Origin: Gordonia rubripertincta
GTDB lineage: Bacteria; Actinomycetota; Actinomycetes; Mycobacteriales; Mycobacteriaceae
Reading direction: 5' to 3'
DNA: 64,000 bases
Assembly: GCF_038024875.1 (NCBI RefSeq)
Contig: NZ_CP136136.1
Coordinates: forward strand, 4,030,001 to 4,094,000
In this document: one piece after another, positions 34,958 to 44,277 of the stretch
How the letters are laid out: every line of letters starts with the position of its first letter
Numbering within the stretch: position 1 is the first letter of the stretch
Made by a program: the position numbers and the translations under genes
Notes under the pieces: generated by a model
What the model was told of the DNA's origin: nothing
Database searches by the model: none
What the model saw: the letters and a program-made list of their open reading frames with translations, nothing else

Positions 34958-36758
34958 GGCCTGGTGAGGAACGCTCTCTCGAGGCGTTCCATCTCCTGGT
35001 CCCGATCTTCGACACTGGCCAAGTACTGCTCTAACAACGGCCGGAGACTCAAGTTCCATAAACCTCTCAATGAAGGGCGTGGCTCATTCTTCGGCGTCCA
35101 CAGGTAGGTGCCGGAATTCGGTTTCTTGTTAAGTGTTCCCAGCCAAAGTATTAAGAACTCAGTAATTTCGGCGAAATACGTATGACCGATCTCAAACTCG
35201 GTACCTAAACCGCGGATCTTCGATATCTCTGCATTCAAGTTACTCGCACACTCACCTAGTGCCGTAATCTCCTCCTCCAATTCAGCATATGTAGTCCTGG
35301 ATACAACCTTACTTACATTTCCGTGTTCCGCGTTCCAGCGATGCATCACGATCTCGGCGAGAGACTCTTTGTCGAATCCGACCGCGCGCCAAAGAAATCT
35401 GCGCCGCAGAGCGAAGTCCAGCGACTCGACTGACTGGTCGATGTCGTTCATCGTGCCGATCAGGTAGAGATCGGCGGGTAACGAAATTTCGCCGATACCC
35501 TGCTCACCATGCGATGGCAGCCTACGGGTCTCACCCCGCTTATCACGTTCGAGAAGGCTGAAGAGCTCACCAAGCATCGCTGAGAGATCCGTCCGGTTAA
35601 TCTCGTCAAGTATCAGCACGATCGGCAGCGGATCGCAGCCGACAGGGAGCACCTGATTCTTCAGCTTGTCCAAGACGGTGAAGATCTCCCCCTCTTCCAA
35701 GTGGTCTTACCGTCTTGCAGATTTAGTCCGACGACAAAATTGGAGTAGTCCCACCCCGGGTGCAACTGCAGTTCGTGGATGTTGGTTCCGACAATCTTGT
35801 CAACGGTTGTGGCATTACTAAAGTAGGTATGAGCCCCCCACCGCACCAGCGCTTCGCGGCGAATAAGCGATTCGGCGATCTTCTTCGCCGTATAGGACTT
35901 TCCGGTGCCTGGAGGCCCATACAAACAGAGATTCTTCTTCCACCTCAGTGCCTCCAGCTCGCCGACGTTGTCGTCGTCGGTAGGCCGCCAGACGGCGAGG
36001 AGCGGTGGGCTGTAGAACTCTACGCGACCAGCCGGGCCAATAATCCCCTTCTCCTCGAGGTTTCTAACAACCTTGCGTAGCTGCTCGTCGGGGTGCGCGC
36101 CTTGGTCTGCCACAAATTCCGAGAAGGTCGATATTAGTTGACGCCTGTGATTCCCCGCCGCGACCGAGACGTATTCAGTCGGAATCAAGAAGTGCAACAG
36201 CATATTGCGCGCTGCGCCGAGGCTACGGTCGGTTGAGTCCGCAAACTTCGTAAGTTTTTCGGGGTCCGCGGTGATCTTCTCAAGCTCGTCCAGGTCAAGC
36301 TGCTTCGCACGGTGCGCGAAATCTATCAAATACCCGACGTGGAGGTCCGGGCGTTGGAGGTAGTTCTGCCCCGGTCGCCATGGGCCTCTCCTAAGCGCCT
36401 CAACGACGCCGCCCTCCGGAAGGTTCTCGCCGAGGATCCGTTCGATCGTTGAACGCTTGCGGGACCAACCAACGACGCTCGTATGCGGTACCAGATAATA
36501 CAACCAAAGTACCTCGGCCGCTGTGACTCTCACGTCCGACTCGGAGTTTGCGAGCTGCTCGTCCAGTTTGTCGACGAACGAGCCGCTGCCTACCAGCGGC
36601 TGATGGTTGAAGACTTGGTCGAGCTCCGCAAGGTTGGAAAGACTCCACGCTGCGCGGTCAGGGAATAGCAGAGAGTTACCACCAAATAGGCACCGCGCTT
36701 TCCACAGACTGGTGGTGTCATAGACCGGCTGTACTCTCGGGTTGCCGTAAGGATCCAT
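34954..36758 (-). CDS. mcrB: McrB-like AAA+ GTPase, frameshifted
   Basis: About 600 residues if repaired. The N-terminal part (36758-35661) carries Walker A GPPGTGKS (281-288). The C-terminal part (from 35700) carries Walker B LILDEINRTDLS, GTMND and DFALRRRF, typical of McrB. The N-terminal about 270 residues are not the usual DUF3578 domain and I cannot name them; they probably read the DNA mark. The two halves are in different frames. The coding strand has a GGGGG run at 35692-35688, and one more G would give KRGEIFTVLDKL and a continuous protein. This may be a sequencing error, or a run prone to slippage that switches the gene off. Confidence 0.75.
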
Positions 36759-37295
36759 AGGCTATCTCTACGTTCCCCTAGCGATGCAGTCAACAGTCCG
36801 CTTGCTGTTTCGTGCCGACCACCTGGCGCGTTCGCGGTCCCACTAGCTTTAGCACCGCCAAAATCGTCCGTACGGACGAAACTGCCCGGTCGCTCGGACG
36901 TCCGCACGGTTCGCCTCCATCGTGACGAACCTCAGCTGAGTTTTGGCGTGAATTACACAGGTCGTCTCTTCAAATGACCCGGGAAGCACACAGACCGTAC
37001 TCGGGTCGAGGTCGAACGATTCCCAAGTGTGCGTGAGTACCTGCTCCGCGGTTTCGCGTTCTACCTCATCCGCGAGCATCGGCATGGTGTCGCTTACAAC
37101 CCTTTGATGGTGGAACATCTCGAGATCATCGGTGTAGCCGATGCCATCGACGAACTCCCTCCGGCACGAATGAAGACCGCACCGCACCCCCGGCTCGTCC
37201 TACCGACTGGACATCCGCTGCACACCGCGAGGAATCCATTCTGCTTAGAGCTCCCGCTCTTCGGCGGGTGCCAGCATCTCCGGCACAGGACTCCC
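36759..37295. other. Gene-poor gap between mcrB and jetC
   Basis: 537 bp. A minus-strand frame 37187-36849 (112 residues, GTG start) is open and looks moderately protein-like (DDLEMFHHQR, LADEVERETAEQVL), but I cannot assign it. It does not show JetD (DUF3322/DUF2220) motifs. Remnant DNA from an older gene is possible. The mcrB promoter must lie near 36760-36850. This gap is also the boundary between the lower-GC island and the higher-GC right side. Confidence 0.5.
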
Positions 37296-40200
37296 CTAGA
37301 CCGACAACTGACTCCCCGACCGCCGCAACTCCGAGAACGCCTTGATCGTCGTCGACGTCGCCGTCGCCACCGGCCGCAGATCCGGACCTGCTTCGACCTT
37401 CGACACCATCACCACGTTGTCCACGTACGGCTGGATCGTGCTCGTGTTCTGCACCGTCGCAACGATGATCAGCTGGAACCCGAACTTGCGGAACGCCGAC
37501 AATGCCTGCTGGGCGAACTGAGGGTCGGACTTGGAGAACGCCTCGTCGAGCATCAGCTGGGCGAAGATCGGCCGGTTGTCGTTGCCGTGCGGGCTGGCCA
37601 GGTTGAAGCTCAGCGCACCCGCGAGGCAGAAGGCCATCAGCTTCTCCTGCTCGCCACCGGAGTTGTCGCCGGCGTTCGAGTAGGTGCGGATGGTCTCGCC
37701 GCTCTCGGCGTCGTGCTCCTCGCAGTAGAAGTCGAAGCGATTGCGCACATCGAGGGCGTCGCGCGTCCACTGGCGGTCTTCCGGGGTGTTGCCGGCGAGG
37801 CGTTCGCGAAGCAGCAGGATGTCGGAGTACTGCTCGAGGATGGCCTGCTCGTCGCCGAAGCTGACCGCCGTTGCGCGGTTGGAGATCTGACGCGCCTTCT
37901 CCGTCAGCTCCTCCACGGCGGCGAGCTTCTTGCGGCCCGGTACCAGCCGCAGGCGGGTGCCGCGGTTGAACGCCACCGCCCCGAGGCCGGTGTTGACGCG
38001 TTCGATCTGTTCGACGATGCGTCGTTCCTCGGCGTCGGCGGCCATGTGCAGACCGAGGATCGCGCCGGGCGCCTGCTCGGTGATCAGGCGGCGCATCCGC
38101 TCGTAGGCGGACGGCAGCTCGCGTTCGTCGATGCGGCGGCAGACGGCGACGTAATCGTGGATGCGCTCGTCGAAGTCGTCGCTGTCGTTGGGGATCGCGT
38201 CCGGGAATTCCTCGTCGTAGGTGTCGAGAATCCGGGCCAGTTCATCACGCGATCGACGCGCATCGGACCGCATGCGGTCACGCTCGCGGCCGGCGGCCTT
38301 GACGATCTCCTGTCGGTACGGCTCGGGGTTGAGCACGTCGAGTGTCGCCGAGAGATCCTCGCGGAAGCCGTCGAGGGTCTTCTCCGCCTGTGCGGGAACG
38401 TCGTCGGGCTTAAGCCGGTCGATGAGGTCGAGCAGCTGGGTGCGGCGCTCGTCCTGCCGGGCGATCTTGTCCTTGACCAGTGCGGCCTGCGAGATCGCGT
38501 GGCGCACCTGCTCCCAGAGGTCCTCGGCCTTGCGCTGCAGGGCTTCGACGTCGGGGTTCTCCTCCATGAGGAGGTCGTACTGATCGGTGAGCTGGTCGAC
38601 GCGGTCATCGACGGAGTCGACATCGATCTCGTTCCACTGCGTGAACTGCTCGCACACACGGCGATACGCGTCGCGGCGCTTCTCCTTGGCGGAACGTTCG
38701 CGGTCGAGTTCGGCACAGTCCTCGCGGGCATCCTCGAAAACGCGCTCCTCGTAGGCGAGTTCGTCGCGCAGCGCGGTGATCTTGGATTCGACGTCACCGA
38801 CGAAGATGTACTGCGACCGGCGCAGCTGCTGACGGTCGTCCTTGACGGCCAGCTTCGCCGAGTCCTTGCGCAGACCCTGGTCGGTGACGGCCTTGGCGTA
38901 CTGGGAGAACTCCCCCGGGTTGTCGACGCACATGTGGTTGCCGAGCTTCGAGAGCACGGTCATCGCCTCGGCCGCACACGGATGGCCCGGGTCGACCGAA
39001 CGCAGCTTGGACGCCAGGGTGCCCGGCTCGACGACGGGCATCGGGCGGGTCTCGGCCTGGTGCAGCTGGATCCGGCCACGCATGTCGTGCGAGTTGACGA
39101 AACGCAGGGCGGAGCGGAAATGCTTGTCCGGCACGAGGAGCCGCAGGCCGGCGTTGCGCAGTACCTTCTCGACGGCCAGGCGCCAGCGTTCCTCGTCGGG
39201 GTCGAGTTCGACGAGCTCGGCGACGTACTTGAGCTCGGACTCGTCGATCTGCAGCGCGTGCGCGATGACGCGGCGCATCTCGTGTTCGGTGCGCGGCAGC
39301 GCGGATCCGGCCTGTTCGACGCGGCCGAGTTCTTCCTGGGCGGTGTCGCGGCGGCTGCGGGCGGCGACCTCGCGGGCCAGCGCCTCGGCGTAGTGGGCGC
39401 GTCCGGCCTCGAGCTGGCCGTCGATCTTGGTGGCCTCCTCGATCAGCTCCTCTCGCAGCGACCAGAAGCCCTCGGCGTTGGTCGGCGGGCTGAATCCGAG
39501 CGCGGAGACCTTGTCCTCGTACGCGTTTCGTCGTGCGGTGACCTCGGTGCTGAGTTTCTGTGCGCCGCCGAGCTGTTCGCGCAGCGGGGCGAGGTCGCCG
39601 GTGGAGGTGGCGATGCGGGCCAGCAGCAGACTGTGGTCCTGGCGCAGCTGGTCGTGCTGAGTGGTCAGCGCGGCGAGATCACCGTCGAGGCGGGTGATCT
39701 GGTCGTCGAGGTCGGCGACCTCGGGCTGCGCGTTACGGATCCGCAGGTTGTTGACGTAGCTGCGGATGGTGTTGCTGTCGATGGTGTCGAGCACGGAGAA
39801 GGTGGCCGACTCGGTCGCGTACCGCTCTTGCACTTCTTCGATGTTGCCGAGGATGGTGCGCTTGCGGCGCGCGACGTCGAGCAGCTCACGGGCCTCGACG
39901 AGCGGGTCTATCTGCTCGAGGGCGTCGGCGATGCCGACAATGGACGTCGGGGCGTCGAGCATGAACTCCCGCACGAACTGCGCCAGACCACCGACGCTCT
40001 TGAGCGACTTGGCCTTTCCGAGGAGCTGCTGCGCGGCGTCGGAGCCGCGGATCCCGATGAGCGAGTACAGCGTCGAGAGGTACTTGCCCTCGCCGGGTCC
40101 GCCGCGCCAGCCGCGGTCGCGGAACTTGGCCGAGTTGTAGTTGGCGGCGGCCCACTCGTTGCAGACCTCGACGATGTCGGCGTCGCCGTCGTAGATGAAG

Positions 40201-40640
40201 TACGAGCTGTGCGCGTCGGTCATCTTGCCCGCGGCCAGCCACTTGAGGACCAGGCCGGTGATAGCGGTTCCCGAGGAGGAGGTGTAGGTGACCGCGATGG
40301 CCGCCCACGCCGGTCCGGTGCCGCGCAGGTACATGATCTCGCGGTGCGCGTTGGTGCCGTCGCGCCGCTCACCCCACGCGCCGCGCACGTACTTGCCGAC
40401 GGTGCGCTTACCGCTCGACGAGCCGGCGGCCGTGGCATCGCCCGAGGCGTTGAAGTTGCGGCGATGGTCGGGCAGGAACGCCAGCGAGATGGCGTCGAGC
40501 AACGACGACTTGCCCGAACCCGACGACCCGGTGATCAGAGAACCGTTGGAGCTGAACGGGATCGAGTGATACCCGTCGAACACGCCCCAGTTGATCAGCT
40601 GCAACCGGGACAGGTGGTACTGGTCGACCTGCCCGCTCAC
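37296..40640 (-). CDS. jetC: JetC/MksB, SMC-like ATPase of a Wadjet system
   Basis: 1114 residues. An N-terminal ATPase half with Walker A GSSGSGKS (about 38-45) is followed by long coiled coils. The C-terminal half has the ABC signature NSGGEQEKL and Walker B QLMLDEAFSKSD. This is the SbcC/MukB-like layout of JetC. In characterised type I Wadjet systems, JetABC forms a loop-extruding SMC complex that recognises small circular DNA and activates the JetD nuclease. The start overlaps the jetB stop by 4 bp. No jetD follows on this strand. Confidence 0.9.
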   Translation of the reverse strand: MSGQVDQYHLSRLQLINWGVFDGYHSIPFSSNGSLITGSSGSGKSSLLDAISLAFLPDHRRNFNASGDATAAGSSSGKRTVGKYVRGAWGERRDGTNAHREIMYLRGTGPAWAAIAVTYTSSSGTAITGLVLKWLAAGKMTDAHSSYFIYDGDADIVEVCNEWAAANYNSAKFRDRGWRGGPGEGKYLSTLYSLIGIRGSDAAQQLLGKAKSLKSVGGLAQFVREFMLDAPTSIVGIADALEQIDPLVEARELLDVARRKRTILGNIEEVQERYATESATFSVLDTIDSNTIRSYVNNLRIRNAQPEVADLDDQITRLDGDLAALTTQHDQLRQDHSLLLARIATSTGDLAPLREQLGGAQKLSTEVTARRNAYEDKVSALGFSPPTNAEGFWSLREELIEEATKIDGQLEAGRAHYAEALAREVAARSRRDTAQEELGRVEQAGSALPRTEHEMRRVIAHALQIDESELKYVAELVELDPDEERWRLAVEKVLRNAGLRLLVPDKHFRSALRFVNSHDMRGRIQLHQAETRPMPVVEPGTLASKLRSVDPGHPCAAEAMTVLSKLGNHMCVDNPGEFSQYAKAVTDQGLRKDSAKLAVKDDRQQLRRSQYIFVGDVESKITALRDELAYEERVFEDAREDCAELDRERSAKEKRRDAYRRVCEQFTQWNEIDVDSVDDRVDQLTDQYDLLMEENPDVEALQRKAEDLWEQVRHAISQAALVKDKIARQDERRTQLLDLIDRLKPDDVPAQAEKTLDGFREDLSATLDVLNPEPYRQEIVKAAGRERDRMRSDARRSRDELARILDTYDEEFPDAIPNDSDDFDERIHDYVAVCRRIDERELPSAYERMRRLITEQAPGAILGLHMAADAEERRIVEQIERVNTGLGAVAFNRGTRLRLVPGRKKLAAVEELTEKARQISNRATAVSFGDEQAILEQYSDILLLRERLAGNTPEDRQWTRDALDVRNRFDFYCEEHDAESGETIRTYSNAGDNSGGEQEKLMAFCLAGALSFNLASPHGNDNRPIFAQLMLDEAFSKSDPQFAQQALSAFRKFGFQLIIVATVQNTSTIQPYVDNVVMVSKVEAGPDLRPVATATSTTIKAFSELRRSGSQLSV

Positions 40641-41509
40641 CAGTTGTCTCCTTCGTCGTCGCTGTAGGCGTCCTCGGCGTCAAGGTCGGTCGCATCGGCG
40701 GCGGCAGCCTCCGGCGGCTCCTCCCCCGTGTCGCCGGAGCCGATGAACTGCTCGAACTGTCGCTGCAGATCGGTGATCACCGACGCCGTCATGACCGCGG
40801 AGATCACTGGGCTGACGGTGAAGGTGTCGGCGTCGTCGCGCTGCTTGCGCAGGAACTCGAGCTCTTCCATCTTGTCGATGGCCCGCTCGATGCGCTTGTC
40901 GAAGAGCGCGAGGTCGCGGTCGATGGTGTTGGTGACGCCGGCGAAGAGCTCGTGGATCTCCTCGCGGGTGATCAGCGCATCCTCGTCACGGGCGGCGCGG
41001 ATGTACTTGGCGAGATGCAGCGCCAGGATCGCGTCGTAGGTGTGGACGGTCTCGCGCTTGAGAATGCGTCGGCCCCAACGGGAGTCGTAGCCGGCCTGCT
41101 CGACGAAGGCGACCTGCAGTTCGTCGACGAGGCGCAGGCGGAGGTCGAGTTCGGACAAGCGGATACGCAGGACGTCCTGGTACTCCGACACCCACGACCA
41201 CAGCTGCGGCTGCCGGTCACCGCTGACATAGCGGCGGGCCAGCAGGTTCTGCAGCGCCCAACAGGCCCGGTCGGGCATCTCGCTGACGTCGCCGTCGAAG
41301 CGAGGCGCGCTCGGGGCGTGCGAGGTGGTGCGGTTGGCGACGGTGGGGAGATCGTCGAAGCCGGCGAACTCGTCGAGGAGGTCGGTTTCGGCGCCCTTCG
41401 TGGCTCGCTGCGCTCGCACCTCAGGGAGCGAGGGGTCGGTGTCCGCGTTCACCTCAGGGGCGCCCTTCGTGGCTCGCTCCGCTCGCACCTCAGGGGGCAA
41501 AGATGTCAT
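40637..41509 (-). CDS. jetB: JetB/MksE, DUF4194 accessory subunit of Wadjet
   Basis: 290 residues from the ATG at 41509, coupled to the jetA stop (41506-41509). The DUF4194 core is visible from about residue 75 (PDRACWALQNLLARRYV, DVLRIRLSELDL, ELQVAFVEQAG, LITREEIHELF), ending in an acidic tail. It is the KITE-type winged-helix partner joining kleisin and SMC. The first about 45 residues are unusual: they contain two copies of PEVRA(E/Q)RATKG, encoded by two palindromic repeats (41463-41495 and 41394-41426) lying in frame. A 698-residue open frame extending to 42733 is a shadow of jetA and is rejected. Confidence 0.85.
   Translation of the reverse strand: MTSLPPEVRAERATKGAPEVNADTDPSLPEVRAQRATKGAETDLLDEFAGFDDLPTVANRTTSHAPSAPRFDGDVSEMPDRACWALQNLLARRYVSGDRQPQLWSWVSEYQDVLRIRLSELDLRLRLVDELQVAFVEQAGYDSRWGRRILKRETVHTYDAILALHLAKYIRAARDEDALITREEIHELFAGVTNTIDRDLALFDKRIERAIDKMEELEFLRKQRDDADTFTVSPVISAVMTASVITDLQRQFEQFIGSGDTGEEPPEAAAADATDLDAEDAYSDDEGDNW
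41394..41426. repeat. Palindromic repeat inside jetB (copy A)
   Basis: 33 bp, begins CCCTTCGTGGCTCGC and ends CGCACCTCAGGG, with inner self-complementary CTCGC/GCGAG parts. It is a shorter form of the elements at 48592-48631 and 56771-56810. It encodes PEVRAQRATKG in jetB. Confidence 0.7.
41463..41495. repeat. Palindromic repeat inside jetB (copy B)
   Basis: 33 bp, differing from copy A at one base (CTCC for CTGC), with its start 69 bp (23 codons) from that of copy A. It encodes PEVRAERATKG. Confidence 0.7.
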
Positions 41510-43026
41510 TCGGCGTCGACCTCCGCAGTCGGAATCGGTTCGGTGAAGGTCAGGTCGGGGACTTCGATGGCGTGGTCCTCCCCGAGGAGGGACCGGAAGC
41601 GCACGGTGGTCATTGGCACCTTCTCCCCTGCCGCCATCTGCTTTTGAGCCCAGGACCAGAGCACGATGACGTGCGCGAGGTACGCCTCGTCGAGACTTTC
41701 GATCACCTCGGTGAGCGGGACGGGTCCGGCCGCGACGGCGTTGTTGACGGTTTCGGTGAGTTCGACGGTGTCGACCTGGCCGGTCATCGAGGCGAAGGCC
41801 GAGAGGTCGGCGTCGGCGCCGCCGGCGGGCAATGCCGGTGCGGGTGGCACGTGTTCGCGAATCTCGAAGGCGAGGCGGCCGATCGAATTGAGCGTCGGCG
41901 CGGCCAGCGGCAGCTCGTAGCCGAGGCGACGGTCCGCGAGCGAGGACTTGAGGAGGTCGTTGGCGGTGGCGAGGGCGTCGTTGAGCTGACGGGCCAGACC
42001 GCGGCTCTGCTCGAGGGTGCCCGACGCGACGAAGCGTCGAATACGACGAGCACAGCGCTGACGGGTGCGGCCGACCTCGGCCATCTGCTGGGTGACCAGC
42101 CCGAAGAAGTTGTCCATCACCGACCGCAGGCCGGCATCCATGCCGGGAAAGTTCTCGATGATGGTGTCGATGTCGGCCTTGAGGCGAGCGCGGCGCTCCG
42201 GGTCCTGGATCATCTGAGAAAACGCCTGGTACGACGCCGACTGCGACGACTGCAGGAGTGCCTCGTAGTCGTCGAAGAGCTGGCGCTGACGGTCGCGGTA
42301 GGCGAGGTCGGAGTCGCCCGGGTCGTCGAGCAGCGCGGTGGTGATGCGATCGAGCATCGTGCCGTACTGGCCGATGTCGGAAATGATCTGCTCCATCTGA
42401 TAGCCGATGGCGCGGGCGGAGTCCTCGGCGACGCGTAGGTCGACCGGCGGGCGGCGGCCGGCTTCGAGGTCGGCGAGCTCGGCGTCGAGGTCGGACATCT
42501 GCGCCTCGAGCTCGAGGCGGATGGTCTCGGGGTCGTTGCTGACCTGTCCGGCGACGCGTCGCAGTTCGGCGGCGATGCCGGTGATCGAGCCGCCGGTGGC
42601 GATGGAGTCCTCGCGGCGCTGGCGGCGCATGAAGTCCAGGACCGTGCGGGCCTCGCTGGTCAGGTGGCAGAGGTTGGGGGCGTCGGGGTCGGTGGTGTCG
42701 GTGACGCGGTGCAGCCAGCCCTGGCGGGCCCACAGTTTGACCAGTTCCAGGCCGGTGGGCTGGTCGTCGGTGAGGTCGAGCTCGGCGAGATCGCGTTCGA
42801 GTCGCATCGTCAGCTCGACCTCGGACATCTTGGTGCCGTAGTCGAGGTGACGCTCCATCAAGGTGACGTAGAGGGCCGAGTTGTTTGCGGCGAACAGCTT
42901 GACCGCCGCCGACTTCTGCAGCGCACGGTTCGCTTCGAGGGCGTCACCCAGCGTGACCTGCACCGATTCCGACGGTACGGCAGGTCGCCCGGCCTCGCGC
43001 TGAGCCGGGAAGGCAGAAATCTCCAT
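41506..43026 (-). CDS. jetA: JetA/MksF, DUF3375 kleisin subunit of Wadjet
   Basis: 506 residues from the ATG at 43026, with GAGG just upstream; an in-frame GTG at 43077 is less likely. The DUF3375 layout is clear: N-terminal winged helix (LYVTLMERHLDYG...MTMRLERDL-like region), YQAFSQMIQDPERRARLKADI in the middle (split here to stay short: YQAFSQMIQDP, RRARLKADI), MDNFFGLV, and a C-terminal winged helix. It bridges the two JetC heads with JetB. First gene of the jetABC operon, divergent from the hydrolase at 43152 with a short shared promoter region. Confidence 0.85.
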   Translation of the reverse strand: MEISAFPAQREAGRPAVPSESVQVTLGDALEANRALQKSAAVKLFAANNSALYVTLMERHLDYGTKMSEVELTMRLERDLAELDLTDDQPTGLELVKLWARQGWLHRVTDTTDPDAPNLCHLTSEARTVLDFMRRQRREDSIATGGSITGIAAELRRVAGQVSNDPETIRLELEAQMSDLDAELADLEAGRRPPVDLRVAEDSARAIGYQMEQIISDIGQYGTMLDRITTALLDDPGDSDLAYRDRQRQLFDDYEALLQSSQSASYQAFSQMIQDPERRARLKADIDTIIENFPGMDAGLRSVMDNFFGLVTQQMAEVGRTRQRCARRIRRFVASGTLEQSRGLARQLNDALATANDLLKSSLADRRLGYELPLAAPTLNSIGRLAFEIREHVPPAPALPAGGADADLSAFASMTGQVDTVELTETVNNAVAAGPVPLTEVIESLDEAYLAHVIVLWSWAQKQMAAGEKVPMTTVRFRSLLGEDHAIEVPDLTFTEPIPTAEVDAE

Positions 43027-43151
43027 CGCCGCCTCACGGGGTTCTCGGGGACTACGGGACCCGCGACAGTCTGCCACGTCCCCGCGACGGCACCCCAGTC
43101 CGGTGGTCGTGTGTTCGGCCGCAGGTGACCCACCTCGCTACCCTGAGCATC

Positions 43152-44267
43152 ATGGTGATGGCTGATCGTCCCGAGGTCGAGACCGCGTCCGGACCGCTGA
43201 CGGCGCTGGCCGTCGCCGGACTGGCGTCGAGCATGCTCGGCGGGCTCGCGCGCGTGCCCTTCAAGAGGCCGTGGTCGGGGCCGTCGGGGCTGTTGGACAA
43301 CATCGGCCAGTCTGTCACCCGGCAGTCCATCCGTACGTTCATGGGTTACTCGATGGGTCTGCCGATCGAGGAGTTCCGGTCGATGGAGAAGATCCTCGAC
43401 GAGATCTGCCGTGTGGTGATGCCGCCGTTCGTCGAATTGACCGACGGGGTCGAACTGACCGACGACACCATCGGCGGCGTCCCCGGCCTGTGGTGTCGTG
43501 CGAAGGCGAGTACCGACGCCTACGTCGACGAGGACGAGGAGAAGCAGGAGATCGGCGCGACCATCCTGTACTTGCACGGCGGCGGCTACATCGGGACGTC
43601 GCCGATCATGTATTCGGCGTTCGCGTCGTCGCTGGTGCGGATCACCGGGTTCGAGGTCTTCATCGCCGACTATCGGATGGCACCCGAATTCCCCTTTCCC
43701 GCCGGGGTTCTCGACGCCGCGGATGTCTACCAGGCACTCCTGGGACGTGGGGTGAGCCCGGAACACATCATCGTCGCGGGCGACTCCGGTGGTGGTGGGC
43801 TCGCCGCGTCGCTCGTGGCGCACCTGCACGAGCAGGGTCTACCCAAGCCCGGTGCGCTGGCGTTGTTCTCCCCCGAGATCGATCTCGACCTCGACCACCC
43901 GTCGATCACCGAGAACGCCCAGTACGACGTGCTGCCGTGGAACATCCCGGTGACGCCGTACCTCCATGGTGTGCAGCCGAACGATGCTCGCGTCTCGATC
44001 ATCCACGCCGACCCGGAGCCGGACTGGTTCCCACCGACATTCGTGTGCTGGGGCAAGGACGAGATGTTCCGCGACGGCATCCGGGAATTCGCAGCGCGAC
44101 TCGAAGACTCCGAGGTGCCCACGCGCGCACTCGAGGAACCGGGGATGTTCCATGTGTTCCCGATCCTGATGCCGTGGGCCGAGGCGTCGAAGCGGGTCTT
44201 CCGAGAACTCCAAGAGCTCGCCCAGGGCCACGTGGCCAGCGACCCGGACGCGACGCAGACGCACTGA
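43152..44267 (+). CDS. Alpha/beta hydrolase, HSL/LipH-type esterase
   Basis: 371 residues from the ATG at 43152 (a second ATG at 43158 is equally possible). It has the hormone-sensitive-lipase oxyanion motif HGGGYIG and the nucleophile elbow GDSGGGG. The usual Asp and His are present near the end (DEMFRDG; FHVFPIL). Such esterases cleave short-chain acyl esters. The first about 50 residues are hydrophobic in part but not a clear signal peptide. It is divergent from jetA and not part of an obvious operon. Confidence 0.85.
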   Translation: MVMADRPEVETASGPLTALAVAGLASSMLGGLARVPFKRPWSGPSGLLDNIGQSVTRQSIRTFMGYSMGLPIEEFRSMEKILDEICRVVMPPFVELTDGVELTDDTIGGVPGLWCRAKASTDAYVDEDEEKQEIGATILYLHGGGYIGTSPIMYSAFASSLVRITGFEVFIADYRMAPEFPFPAGVLDAADVYQALLGRGVSPEHIIVAGDSGGGGLAASLVAHLHEQGLPKPGALALFSPEIDLDLDHPSITENAQYDVLPWNIPVTPYLHGVQPNDARVSIIHADPEPDWFPPTFVCWGKDEMFRDGIREFAARLEDSEVPTRALEEPGMFHVFPILMPWAEASKRVFRELQELAQGHVASDPDATQTH

Positions 44268-44277
44268 GGTCGTCGGC

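Noticed and set aside
3017..36758. DISARM or BREX locus
   Set aside because: No DUF1998 (DrmB), DrmA, PglZ or BrxL/BrxC-like protein was recognised despite many helicases and a methylase.
36849..37187. Small frame as a jetD remnant
   Set aside because: No DUF3322/DUF2220 or Toprim-like motif can be found in it.
37029..40667. 1212-codon open frame opposite jetC
   Set aside because: It is the antisense shadow of jetC caused by GC-rich codons; the predicted peptide is low-complexity and has no domain.
41510..42733. Long N-terminal extension of jetB (698 codons in total)
   Set aside because: The extension runs through jetA in another frame and is Arg/Pro/His-rich shadow; the coupled ATG at 41509 is the real start.
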